A DNA stretch of 64,000 nucleotides from Apricaphanius iberus. Its lineage: Eukaryota > Chordata > Actinopteri > Cyprinodontiformes > Aphaniidae. The notes under the pieces are model-generated. The model saw only the letters and a list, made by a program, of their open reading frames with translations, was not told where the DNA came from and made no database searches. Positions 49,201 through 60,830 of this stretch are shown piece by piece. Made by a program: the position numbers and the translations under genes. The number at the start of each line of letters is the position of its first letter. The stretch's first letter is position 1. Location: contig JAPXFQ010002722.1 of assembly GCA_028564705.1 (NCBI GenBank), positions 1,798,001 through 1,862,000 of the forward strand, read 5' to 3'.

Positions 49201-52200
49201 TTCAGGTTATGAAGCCTCCCGCATAGCTAATCAGGTGCCTTTCATTATGACAATTGAAGAGGCACTAATTTTACCATTAGTGCAATTACTATGGTCAAGA
49301 GAGAGAGATTGCTGTGGTCAAGTGAATTTTACAAGGAACCCTTTAATTATCAAAATCTGTCACTAGGCAATGCAGACCGATAATTATGTAGGAGAGGTTT
49401 GCTAGAATGTCCATCTCAGATGAATCTCGCACCGTTAATAGGATCTTTTGTGAGGTCAATGTTTAGGTTCTCGCACTACATCATGGTAGTGGGTGGCAAA
49501 AAAACAACCCATTTTTAACCCACAATTTGATTGTTTTGCACGTTTGGGGAGGAATTAGCGGAGCATATGATTCCTGCTATGTGGTCGACTGTACGGCCCA
49601 GTTGAGCCTGATAACGTTTTTCAAAAAACAAAACAAAAAACCCCCCCCAAAAATTGCAGCCGATCAGGAGATTAAACCTGGGTGCTCGCAGAAAGCCTGG
49701 ATCCTGCAGCAACAGAGTTTGTGAGGCTCATTTTGTTCATAGTGAGTCCTTGTGATCACATGTTATTTAGAGAATGTTTATTTAGAAAAACGTGAGGTTT
49801 GCGTATTTTAAAATCCTCTGCATTATATCGTTTCCGCATTCTTATTCAGAGGTCCTAAACTGCAATCAGCACCCTAACTATGTCTACTGCTGTACATGCA
49901 GCTGCTGTAAATCCTATTCTGAAAGCTGCTTCTAATTTAACCAGCATATCTGCTACATGACAGCATGTTTCTCCAGGACTGGATTAAAAAAAAAAAAAAA
50001 AAGGGTAAGCGCTGATATTCCATTTTTTTTTTCTCCACATAATTAATAAAGTTACAGGACAACAGCAACTACCGTTCCATAACTAAATAACGACGATCAG
50101 TGAGGACTTCCCTACCGTTGCAGTCGCTGTGAGGATTTCGCCGTTCTCTTTGCCAATCACCCACATTAGGGACCACTGGCTTGATATATATTAAAGCATG
50201 AACAAGAGTTTGTGAACAGATTTAAAAACTGCGTCTACTCACTTGCCAGCCTGGATTCCCTCCCATGTTGAAGACAGTTTGATGAGGACGCGTTCCTTGC
50301 CGATTCCTGCCTCTTCATAAAGAGCGATGAGCTTCAGGGCTTTTGCCACCATTTGCTCTTTATCAAAAGACAATCTGTACAGTGGCAAAAAAAAGACTAT
50401 AAGTAGTGATTTACGTGTCAAGTAAAATTAGGTTTTACATATACAGCCGAGTACAGAAATTATTCAGAGTTGTTCTGAAGCCACTCCTTTGTTATTTTAG
50501 CGGCATGCTTAGGATCACTGTCCTGTTGAAAGGTGAACCTTCGGCCCAGTCTAAGGTTCAGGAGCACCCTGGAAGAGGTCATCTTACAGGACTTCTCTGT
50601 ACTTGGCCGCATTCATCTTTCCTTAAATTGTAACCAGTCCTTCTGTCCCTGCAGCTGAAACAAAACACGCCCACAACACCATGCACCCACCACCATGTTT
50701 CTCTGTAGGGATTAGAGGCTGACCGATAGATCAATTTATTTCTATATTGGCCATTGGCCGAAATAAAATAAAATTAAGCACCGTTGTGGCCAGCTTCAGC
50801 CACTACTTGTCAAAAGGAAGGAACCCCACACACTCAGAACCACCGTGAGCCAGCCCCCCAAAATTTTACTCTTAAGTTTGTCATTTAATCTTTGCCTGCA
50901 CAAGTTTTATATATATATTTTATTTACCATTATGTGGTAGTGTGCTTTACTTTGTGCCTTTTCTTTTATACTTTAAGACAAGATTCTACCTCAACCAACT
51001 TTTTGCACCATTATTCTGGTTTCCATTTTAATTTATTTTATATACTTTTTTTCTATCGTTTTGAAACCATTTGCACGCACGTTACTGATATGAGTTTGTT
51101 TTTATATTGTCTTATATTTGAAGTTCATTACAAATTTAAGACTACCAAATAAAATAATTTGTATCGGCCTTAAAAAAAAAAAGCCATATTGGGTGGCCTC
51201 TAGTAGGGATTGTATCAGGCAGGTGGTTAGCACTGCCTGGTTTTCTCCACTTATGCCTCTTAGAATAACGCCCAAAAAAAAAAAAAATTTCAACCATGGT
51301 CTCAGACCAGAGAATCTTATTTCTCATAGTGTGAGAGTCCATGTGTTGTTTTTTTGACAAACTCTAGTTGGGCTTTCATACATCTTTAACTGAGCAGAGA
51401 GTTCTGTCGGGCCACTCAGCCATAAGGCCCGATTAGTTGAGGGCTGTAGTGATAGCCGACTTGGTGGATCTTGGGTGGAACTAAGTAACTAATCCATAAA
51501 GTTGCAAAATTCAATAGCTTTAAAAATATATTTCAAAAGTTTATCTCATTAAAATTAGAGAACATATGCTAGGGTAGGATAACTCACTTTTGTACAAAGA
51601 AGTTGCAACAATTCATTTTCTTATTTACCCTTTATGATTAATTTGGTGATTTAGTTCATTTTATTTATTTTAATCTGTTTAGTAATTTATTATTTATATT
51701 TTCTATATTTTCAACTTCAATCAAGTCCAAAATAATTCAGAGGATTTGCTTTAATCAAGCAGTCCTGCTTCTCAGACTCGTTAAAAATTAGTGTCTGCAC
51801 CCACCTGGCATCCACCTCTGTAGAAACTCTGCCTGGGACCTTCTTCAGAATCTCTAATCCAAAACTCACAAACAGCTTGTCCATGGTGTTGTCTACCTGC
51901 TCCTCTTCAGTTCTTGAAAAATAAAGAAAGGTTGATTCATGACAGAATGAAAATGTATTATTTCAGTGTATAATGCAAGCTCAGCTAAAGCTTGAACCCG
52001 TTTAATTTGGTAGCTCTAACCAAAAGGAATAAAAAAGCATTTATAAGAAAAAATAAAGATTACAAAAAATGATTCTCACACAGATTTGAATTTACCTCTA
52101 TATGAAGCACTAAAGAGACCCTCGATCATCATTACATATGGCTTTTCTTAAATTCTTACCCTCCTTTGGCAATACCATATTTAATGGCCTGATCCACCAG

Positions 52201-53820
52201 GTGCTGGTAGGCCGGCATCTTGGCAGCAGCCAGGATCAGAGACGGGTTAGTGGTTGCATCCTGAGGTTTATACTCATCAATGGCTGCAAAGACAGAAAAC
52301 AGATTATTAACTATTGTGTTCTTCTGGACTCTAGGCTAAACTTTAGACAATTTATTTAAAAAGGACGTAATTTGCATCCATGATTTTGTATTAATCTTTA
52401 AAATTGGATAATTTTTTCCAAAAGCTATAGATTAAACTCCTGCTTTAAAGTTGAAATGTATGCAAGCTGTGAGAACTTTCACGCCAAACAAATATAAAAA
52501 GACCGATAGAAGTGCTGCCATCTAGTGTATAAACATCACCCCCCCCTCTCTCTCTAATCCATTGATTTGAAGCCTAGTAATTTCATCTATTCTTTAGTGG
52601 AAACATGGTGTAGGGCATTTTAAAATACATACACAAGCAAAAATGAAGATGAATGATTCTGTTGTGTTTTTAACAAATTGTTCAATTCCAGAGAAGTTTT
52701 TGATATCAAGCTACTGAATCAACTAAATATTGAAGCAGCAATTTGGGGATTGGAGAAAAGAGGCAAACACTGAAACAATTATCAAATTACTGCAGATCTC
52801 CTGACTACAGAGCTGAAGAAAATGTTTAATGACTTAAGGCCAACAGAGCTCGCAAATATTCATGACAGTGTCACAAGAAAAATGTTGCAGTTTAACCTGA
52901 AATGTGCAGGCAAAAAGGTTTTTCCACTGAAAAACAAGGACCAAGTCCAAATTAAGTTTGAAGCTCTTCAGCTTCAGGACAAAGCCGGCGTCTGTTCAGT
53001 AGCCAGAATGTTGCTACCTCCTCCAATAAAGGGGGAGAATGGTGGGAATATTTCAGTAAGTCAGTGCATTTGGACAAAATGTGCATAACCAATGACAACG
53101 CTCAAATTATAAGGCAAAAGTCACATTTTAAATGAGGGGGAATCATTTATACAATAGGCCCTTTTACAGACATGCTGCTTAATGTGCACATATCTGAACT
53201 TGCAACAGGTGAATACAAGCTCTTACAACATCTTTGCAAAATCTAGATTACACAAACCAAACAACCACAGAAAATCCAACAAAACTGCTTTTCTTATCAC
53301 TGCAAACTTTGCCTTGTGGTTGTTTCATCAACAACATTCCTGCATGAGGTAACAAACTCAATCAAGTTAAAATTACATCTAAAGTCGGCGTAAAGGACAT
53401 TCCACGGACGTGTTAAAGGATTTTTGACAGCAGTCAATCATTTTTCATTTTATTTACAGATTTCCAGTGAAACTTCAGTATGTACTCCAGTAATGATCAA
53501 ATAAAAAGCTGCTTAAATTTAGAAAGTGAATAATGCCTAAACTTTTTTTAATGTCTCATTTTACTTTAAAAAAAAATGAAACACATTTAAAAGAAAATAA
53601 CTGCAAAATGGATTACAGTTTACAGTGAAGCTGCTGGCTGCGCACAAATGATCAACTCTGCAATTTTAAATTAGCTAAAATACACATATTGCAAAAATGT
53701 TTCGTTTTGTTTTTTTAATAGGACATTTATTGAACTTAGAATTACTATTAACATTCCTGCCAAAGGTGACCAGTGAATAGAGATAAATCTGGGTATGCCC
53801 AAGTAATCAGTTGTAACTAG

Positions 53821-53862
<42 letters not shown>

Positions 53863-55641
53863 AAATCTGAGGCTTTTTAAAAAAGATTTAAGTCTACAAA
53901 ATACCTAGAAAAAAACCAAACAAATCAAAAATAAGAAACTGTTAAATCCTGAGTCAGAATTTTAGTTTGATCATATTCAGTAATATGAGGGGAATATTAA
54001 TTAAAACTTTAATGACAAGACTAAACAAACATCTAAAGAGATAGTCATCGACCTAGCAAGAGATCGATAAATAAATGGATCAATTCACATGAATATTTCT
54101 TTGTTTCATTCTATGCAATATTCTGTTAGAGGCTATGTGTGCTTTTCTTTATGCTGGCTATAGTCCGCATGTCTGCAGCTGCTGATTTTGCTCCAGTCGT
54201 TCATTGTGGCTATGGCGTCCCCTCATAAATTGCTTTTCCATTTTCTATTGAGATTTGCAGTTTTTATAATTCATGTTAATAATGTAGGCATACACCACTT
54301 TTAATCTTATGTCTGTCTGTTAATATCTTATCTGGTGTGGAAAACTGTTTAAGTTACCTTAATGGGAATTACTTTTTAGTCTCTTGGGAGAATATTTTAA
54401 AGCATCTAGCTTTACAAATCAACTGATTTGGGATATGAGCTTATTATTAATTAAACCCAAGCAAGGCCAGGTTTCCATCAAAAATGAGGAACGATTCTAC
54501 CATTAGAGGCCAATTACTCATCAATTAACTGACAGTTATTCTAACCTCTAAAATGTAGAAGATTGTTTGAAGATTAGTTTAATTATCCACAAATAAGTAA
54601 AAAGTAGCTACATTTTTGCAGTTTTTAAATCTGCTTGTTGGCAGGAACTTCTTACACATTTCATAATAAAATTAAAAACCTAAATCTGATCATTTTATTT
54701 CGTGCCATCTTAACGCCTTACACTACATTTCCTTTGTGTCATTCAGTAGTTCTTTCATACTTTCTAACAAAAAAAAAAAATTTTATTAACTGAGACAGAC
54801 CACAATGAAAAGTGAAAAACTACGAGTATGAAGTCCACTAGTTTCTGATTTCAGTAAAAATCTGTTCCCTAGACTCAAACCAGTTCTGTCATGTCATCCT
54901 GAGTCGGCAGGTTGTGCATAAGGAACTAGGTGGTTTGCATCACGGAGCCACAGTATTACTGCAAACCGTTCCTCATTCTTATGTAGCGATAAAAAATAAA
55001 TAAATAAACCTTGCCGGTTGTAGTTTAAGAGATAAAAAGCATGAATAACGTCAATAAGCACAAAGTTGTTAAGTTTTTTTTTGTATCTGCCAACCATCAA
55101 CAGGTTAAACGTTTGGAGCAAAATGTAAAGTAGTTATAGTTTGTGTAATTTATACAAAGCGAAATGAAGAGACATTTACATATTTTTAATGCTAACAGGC
55201 ATCACTTTGTAGGCACAGAGCAAATACACCGTTACAGTTAGCTCTAGCTGCTAACTGTGCTAACTGTAACGTTAGGATAACGTTAATAACAAATAATGGG
55301 ATTAGGAGACTGTCTTCGTTTAGTTACAAAGTGCTAAATTAGTTGAACGACTTGCATAAATTATTAGAATTGTTAGCTTTTGAACCAACATTAGTAGCTA
55401 TGACTAGCCAGGGATATTATAAACACACCCACTGCTGATATCGACCCAGCGGTCAATTTCATTTAAACCTGGATTCTTCCTGCTCAACCAGTTAGCATGC
55501 TAATGAGCTAACAGCAACTGGAAGTTGATGAAGATTTTTACCGTTAAAATCTCCCGTGTCCGCCACCACCACGGTCAGCTTCTTTAGCTGATTGAGGGCC
55601 GACTCCATCTTTCGGCGTTTGTCTGGTGAGCCGCTAGACAT
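43286..55641 (-). CDS. taldo1: Transaldolase, complete coding region in 8 exons
   Basis: Cytosolic enzyme of the non-oxidative pentose phosphate pathway; it moves a dihydroxyacetone unit from sedoheptulose 7-phosphate to glyceraldehyde 3-phosphate. Exons, 5' to 3': 55641-55542, 52283-52160, 51912-51805, 50374-50243, 46297-46122, 44138-43941, 43553-43408, 43318-43286. All phases agree, giving 338 residues; the human enzyme has 337. Visible family motifs are ADTGDF (Asp31), [10 protein letters not shown] (Asn46), STEVDAR (Glu107), the Schiff-base lysine in [11 protein letters not shown] (Lys143) and [10 protein letters not shown] (Ser238, Arg240). A basic patch PDKRRKM follows the start. The final coding exon holds ten codons ([10 protein letters not shown]) after an 89-bp intron and matches the position of the human C-terminus. 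The start at [10 protein letters not shown] aligns with the human start. Confidence 0.98.
44745..45267. mobile_element. Inverted-repeat (MITE-like) element
   Basis: GGCTGCATCCGAAACCACT at 44745-44763 is perfectly mirrored by AGTGGTTTCGGATGCAGCC at 45249-45267. The interior (about 485 bp) carries no gene; a partial third copy of the GCATCCGAA motif is near 44823. It lies in taldo1 intron 5. I see no clear target-site duplication, so the superfamily is open. Confidence 0.75.
46960..47310 (+). mobile_element. Tc1-like transposon relic
   Basis: It starts with text close to a fish Tc1 end (TTCTCACCCCTTAAACTC). Further on, ACAACTGCAAACCTACCAGT and GTCCACCTAAACAGACAGGT correspond to the helix-turn-helix part of a Tc1 transposase gene. 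It is heavily deleted and lies in taldo1 intron 4. Confidence 0.65.
47308..47340. repeat. Perfect 13-bp hairpin
   Basis: AAAAAGCCAATGG at 47308-47320 and its exact reverse complement at 47328-47340 are separated by seven bases. It abuts the Tc1-like relic at 46960-47310 and may derive from it. Confidence 0.8.
48840..48915. mobile_element. Small Tc1-like fragment
   Basis: TCACATTAAAATCCCAATAT followed by ACTGAAGTTTGTAACTG resembles the subterminal part of a fish Tc1 element. Remnant only, in taldo1 intron 4. Confidence 0.4.
49162..49177. repeat. C16 homopolymer
   Basis: Sixteen consecutive C residues in taldo1 intron 4; length may be unreliable in the assembly. Confidence 0.95.
50444..51480 (-). 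mobile_element. Decayed Tc1-like element interrupted by a hAT-like insertion
   Basis: Text on both sides of the 50713-51202 insertion belongs to one antisense transposase-like stretch (ACTGTCCTGTTGAAAGGTGA and CACCATGTTTCTCTGTAGGG before; ATTGTATCAGGCAGGTGGTT and GAGTCCATGTGTTGTTT after). Removing the insertion restores continuity at GTAGGGATTGTATC. A left end may start after the TA at 50442-50443; the right end is not fixed. It lies in taldo1 intron 3. Confidence 0.65.
50713..51202. mobile_element. hAT-like insertion with perfect 8-bp target-site duplication
   Basis: It starts TAGAGGCTGACCGATA and ends GGGTGGCCTCTA. Identical copies of gtagggat flank it (50705-50712 and 51203-51210). The 490-bp element has no transposase and is nested in an older Tc1-like relic. 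Confidence 0.85.
53823..53860. repeat. A38 homopolymer
   Basis: About 38 consecutive A residues in taldo1 intron 1. No target-site duplication or retrotransposed gene was recognised next to it. Confidence 0.95.
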
Positions 55642-55666
55642 GATGAGCGTAGACTACTAGGACCCC

Positions 55667-55673
55667 TTTTATA
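55667..55673 (-). promoter_or_regulatory. taldo1: TATA-like box unusually close to the taldo1 start codon
   Basis: TATAAAA followed by GGGG lies on the minus strand. Only 25 bases separate the box from the A of the ATG at 55641. If it positions transcription at the usual 28-32 bp, the 5' UTR would be almost absent. The region just upstream (55690-55800) is CpG-rich, so a TATA-independent start is also possible. Confidence 0.5.
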
Positions 55674-56751
55674 CACAGAAAACACGTGAGAGCTGTCCGG
55701 AATGTCGGGTAAGCGGGAGCGCGCTGCGTAAGAGGAAGATGTCATCGGGAGCGCGCAGCCAGAAACAACTGACCGAGAGGAAGCGAGTTAAGAAAAGTGG
55801 GGAAATTTATGAAACATTACAAATACATCCTGATATTTGCGCGCTGCGTTTAAAATATAGAGTTCAAGTTACTAAATAATTACTGTGTTAGCCGTATGTA
55901 TGTACAAAACTCTTTCTAAACATTTATTTTTGTAAATATTTCTGGAGATAAAAACCCAACATTTGGTTTCTCGGAAAATAAACTATGCCTGTAAGTGACA
56001 TTCAAATTAAATGAAAAAAAGTATTATTTGTAAATAATAAATGATATTAACTTTTTAAATCGAACTACTAATTGATCTAATTTGCACATATCTAAACCGT
56101 GATATTCTAATTTGTTCTTCAATATACTGCTGTCACTGTGTAAAGAGACCCTTTAACAAGTTAGAATAGCATATTTTTCGATTTTTAGATACAGCAGTCA
56201 AACTTACACAGAGCCATAGCTCTTGAGCCACCTATTACCATGAACTTAGTGATAATGACTTTATGGGATTCTTCATGAATAAAATGCATTCTATTAAAAA
56301 TAAAATCAGTGCCATCCTCCCAAACAAGAATACTCCTCCCTCAGTTAGTGAGGCAGCATCGGAGGTAACTGTAGAACCTCGTCATCTGTTTAAATTTTAG
56401 TCGAGCTTTCGGAATGATCAACCATCTTAGCTTCATCTGAACCTTCATCTTGCTTGCTCTACCCAATCTAAACAAACTTATTTGTGTTCCCTTTAATTAC
56501 TGGCAATATTTAGATATGATAATTCTATTCTTAGTAAGTGGATACCTAGGCCTACCACAATATTTTGAGGTTGCTTAGGAAACTTTCTCTATCAATCAAT
56601 ATAACTTAATAAATTATATACCTTCCTTTCTTATTTAAAATCCTTTAGAAAATACTTGCTGATTAAGTGTGTAAGCATCTAAACAGTAAAGACTAGTTTG
56701 AAGAGTTTCAATTAGCTTTTTAGAGCCCATCATAGCACAGAAATAGCACTG

Positions 56752-57500
56752 GTGAAATGTACTAATGAAATTCTCATGGCCTCAGAAAAAGAACTGGACT
56801 GTTTTAGTCTTAATATATCTCATTGCTGCTTTTTACTCAGATTTATTTTAAATCATATTTTTCTGACGGATACAGGTTTTTTCATGTTATTGATGGATCT
56901 TCTTCACACTGAAGAGTTACTTGTGGAATATCACAGGGTTCTGATCTTGGACCAATTAGTTTTACTATATATGCTTCCAATTGGTAAAATCATTAGACAG
57001 CATGGGATAAGTTTCCACAGTAATGCCAAAGATACAAAACCATATTTATTTATCCGATCAGTTAGATAGATTACAGGCATGTCTTAAAGATAAAATTCTG
57101 GATAACTCTAAACTTTCTCCTTTTAAATTCTCACAAGACAGAAGTTGTCTTTGGAACAGAAACTCTGAAAAAGAAACTGCTTAGTCAGTCACTTCATCGT
57201 GATATTAATTTGGCCTCCAGTAATAAAGACCTGCCGAGTTATTTTTGACCAAGACATGTAATTTAAATATTAATAATAATATTAATAATTGCGTAAATTA
57301 AAAACATCATGTCCAGGAGTGATGCTGAAAAAATTGTCCGTGTATTTGTTAATTGAAGGCTGCACTACAGTAGTACTGTAGTCCACAAAATGCAATTAAA
57401 GCGTTCAGTTGATCCAAAATGCTGATGAGCATGATGGGTTATGAGTTATGAGTTATGATGAATAGTTAAAGGTCTCCTTCACCGAAAATCTTGAAAAAGT
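56752..57500 (+). pseudogene. Degraded non-LTR reverse transcriptase fragment
   Basis: Plus-strand translation retains reverse-transcriptase palm text (VLLYMLPIGKIIRQHGISF). The catalytic YADD box is degraded to NAKD (SNAKDTKPYL). After the stop at 57067-57069, further pieces (NSHKTEVVFGTETLKKKLLS) continue in other frames. It is dead by missing catalytic Asp residues, stops and frameshifts. Confidence 0.75.
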
Positions 57501-57827
57501 GAGTTTTTTTTGTTATTATCATTCACTCTTGTGTAAAAGCATGCTGCCTATGGAAATTTTATACAAACTCCAATCCTTGAATCAGTTACACAAAGAAAAG
57601 AGACCAGAAAACGACAGAGTTTGAAAAAGCCTATTAACCATACGTCATAATGCTATCTTAGCAATCATGGCCTCGCCTACCTAGCTTTGGCCCGCCCATG
57701 GGAACATTGTTTTGGGTAAGGTGAAAGCCGTCTTGCAGCTGGTAGAGGATACAGACTTTACAGTACAGGCTTTGCCTCAAGGTCAAATTTAAAAGAAGGA
57801 TCTGTACTGTTAACCTTGCTCTGCAGG

Positions 57828-59334
57828 CAGCGCCGGCGCACCGCACACGCACATCACGCACTGCGCGTAGGGCACCAGGTGCCTGGGGGGGCACCAAAAA
57901 TTCTGGGTCATATAAAATCATCACAATAGGCAACTAGTATAAATAACAAATAAAATGTCTAAAGCATGTTGATGTACAAAACGCAAATACAAAGGTAATA
58001 TAGGCCTAGACCAAATTAGTCTAGAAAAAGGTGAATCTCCCTGTCTCCCTTTGGTGCCTTTTGGCCATAAAATTATGTCCAGAACTGGCGGGATTTTATA
58101 AAATATTATGTCCGGGTTTACGGTTTATTGTTTCACTGACTGACTTGCTGATTACATGAAAGACTTTGTCAAAATAAAACAAAGCAAACAAGTAGCTGCC
58201 AAAACGTAAGTAGTTTCACAGACGAATTGCAGAAAAAAATACCCGATGTTCGGTCGTGCTCGTCGGAGAAGCCAATTAATTCTTTGTTTGAGAAGAAAGG
58301 TGAGCAGTACAGCTAAGCTAACACAGTCTGAGCTGCTGCCAGCAGCAGGATTCATTGTGGGACAACGCAGATTAATTATTAACCAAAGTTAGCAAAAGTT
58401 ATCCCCGACAATCATTTGACTCTGACGTCGCGATAAAAACAGTTCGACTTTGGATCAATATTTCATTCCTCTCCCGTTGATCAATCAAGACATATGTGGT
58501 ATCGGTGGGTAGCTTGGGATCTCAGGATTATTAAGATGCTACTGTCATGGCTCTATCTGAAAAACTGAACGCAACAGAATTAAAAAACTCCATTAAAATC
58601 AAGTGATCTTGGGTAGTAATAGATCAAATAAAACTGAGAACATTCCAATTTTAAAGCATAATGAATGACAAACTCAGAGTCTGATTATTATTATCTACTG
58701 TTGGTGCATATGAGTCAGATTTGATTTTATAAAATAAGATACATTATCTGAAAAAATGCTATATTTTACAATGGTGATAATGTAATAGTAATCTTTTTAT
58801 CAAATGCACGAACTAGAAAATAAAGTTTTATACCATCCACCAGGAAAATGCTCAGCCTGCTATAAGATCCAGTGTAAAAATTCTGTCAGACAGCAGGTAA
58901 AACACTGAACATGACTCTGATTTACTGGAAAATAAATTCCCTCATCATTTTTAAAAAGCATATTTGGAATACATTTCCAAAACATCAACCATATTATTAT
59001 GTTTATCTATATTACGCTGTGTTTCATTTTAAGCAGCAGTTTTTTGGAAGAAGTTGCAACAACCGTATTACAAATGGCAATAGGTCAAACATAATGTTGC
59101 AAATTCTATAAACATATCAGGTCTTTATGATGGGGAGGGGATTGGTTAGTTACGAAAATGCTGTGGAGTTTGTCCTCTTTTTGCATTCTCAGAATATGTA
59201 TATTTTAGAAGTAAAGAGAACGTAAATAAGAAATTCTGAATGGTTGTTATTCCTTTGGTGGTGGCAGTTGTTGGGGGGCGGGTCACCATCAACCATTTGT
59301 GGTTAGGGCACCCAAATGGCTAGCGCCGGCCCTG
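57828..59334. mobile_element. 1.5-kb hAT-like element with 8-bp target-site duplication
   Basis: The left end CAGCGCCGGCGCACCG and the inverted right end (CAGGGCCGGCGCTAGCC) are short imperfect terminal repeats. The subterminal GGGCACC/GGTGCC motifs recur near both ends. Flanks tctgcagg (57820-57827) and tctgcaag (59335-59342) match at seven of eight bases. The interior has no convincing transposase frame. Confidence 0.7.
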
Positions 59335-60344
59335 TCTGCAAGATCTATTCTCGTGAGATTTGGAGTCTTCCAAACTCAGAAGAATACATCTTGTACTGCT
59401 CCAATCAAAACCGTCCGACCTCCGACCCATTTTTGAACGGGCCAATCATTTGTCAGCATTGTACTTTGGGGTGGGAGTTCAGTCATGACGATAGTATCAA
59501 CTGCGCAGCTAAGTGAAGCAAACATGGCTGGGCCCGTTGACGCTTGCGTAGAAGTGGCTATTGAAGAGGAAATGGGTACTATTTCTTTGTTAAAAAGTTA
59601 GTAAAGCACTTTGTGAAAAGTGAAACAAAAATGGCCGCGGCGGTTGACACTCACGTAGAAGCCAGTGCCAGAAAGGCGCTATCTTACACATCCTCTAATC
59701 AGCTTAAAGTATTCTACCAGATGGCCCTCCCTCTTTCAGATGGTTTCTGCTGCAAAGATTCCAGATCGAAATATGTAAGCTCGACTCGGAGCGGGGCTAT
59801 ACATAGATCTGGCCGATACCAAGTTACTGCACCGTCACAACGGTGGAACAACAGCTCCCAGGCTGTAAGTAGTGCTTTACTTTTCACCCAGTGTTTCACT
59901 TTTCAAGAGTTGTATTAAAACATGCCATGACAATGAAATGTACTACCTCGCTAACAGCTAATATCTATGACCACATCCACCCAGAGATGTCGTTTTTTTA
60001 ACTATCCTCAAATGTAACCTACGCTTCAAACCACGAATTATAATATCAGCAGCTGAATCCGCCGCTGGCTTAAACTCCCGGTCTGCGTAGCTTATTTGAT
60101 AAGGCTTATAGTTAAAAAACAGAAAGATGTAAGCCAGTCGTTGGATGAGTGGTGGAGTGGAGGAGGGGTAGAAGCCGACAGCCTAATCCAGTTTCAGCTG
60201 TTAACTTGGTTTTCTCTTAGTGTTTTTGTCTCCATAGAAGCTACACTTGGTCTGGCATTTTGCTCAACTTTGATGCCTTGTTGGAAATGGAGCAGCGACT
60301 GAGATGATGCTCACTGAACATCCTCCATTTCCTGTTTCTGTCTT

Positions 60345-60830
60345 CCTTAACCTCCAGTCGTTAGTGGCAGAAGGCCGATCGCACTGAGCCAGGTTCTGTT
60401 GGAGGTTTCTTCCTGTTAAAAGGGAGTTTTTCCTCTCCCCTGTCGCCTCATTCTTGCTCAGTATGAAGGATCACATCGAACTCAACAACACAATGCAGCC
60501 GTGTGTCACTACACTATCGTCCAGGAGGAGATAATTCTGCAAGTCAATGACTTAATGCAATTTGCTGGGCTTTTAAACGGATAGGATGGTATCCAGAATT
60601 GAAATTCAATTCAATTCACTTTTATTTATATAGCGCCAATTCACAACAAATGCCATCTCAGGGCACTTTACAACAAAAGTCATTTCTACACAATTATACA
60701 AACATTCCTATCAGTTAAAAGTTTTCTAGGGAAGGAATCCCAGCAGATTGCATGAAGTTGTTGACATGGGAAATTACTTGTAAAGAGACGTGTTGTGAAC
60801 TGGCGCTATATAAATAAACTGAATGAAACG
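60345..60830. repeat. Common fish interspersed repeat with a palindromic end
   Basis: It contains CCAGGTTCTGTTGGAGGTTT ... AAAGGGAGTTTTTCCTCTCC, a motif frequent in teleost genomes. After it, TTTATTTATATAGCGCCAAT (60621) is mirrored by a near-perfect inverted copy ending at 60818: 28 bp arms with one mismatch and a 142-bp loop. Confidence 0.7.

Noticed and set aside
52822..53088. 88-codon plus-strand frame in taldo1 intron 1
   Set aside because: No recognised family, no splice context and ordinary intronic composition.
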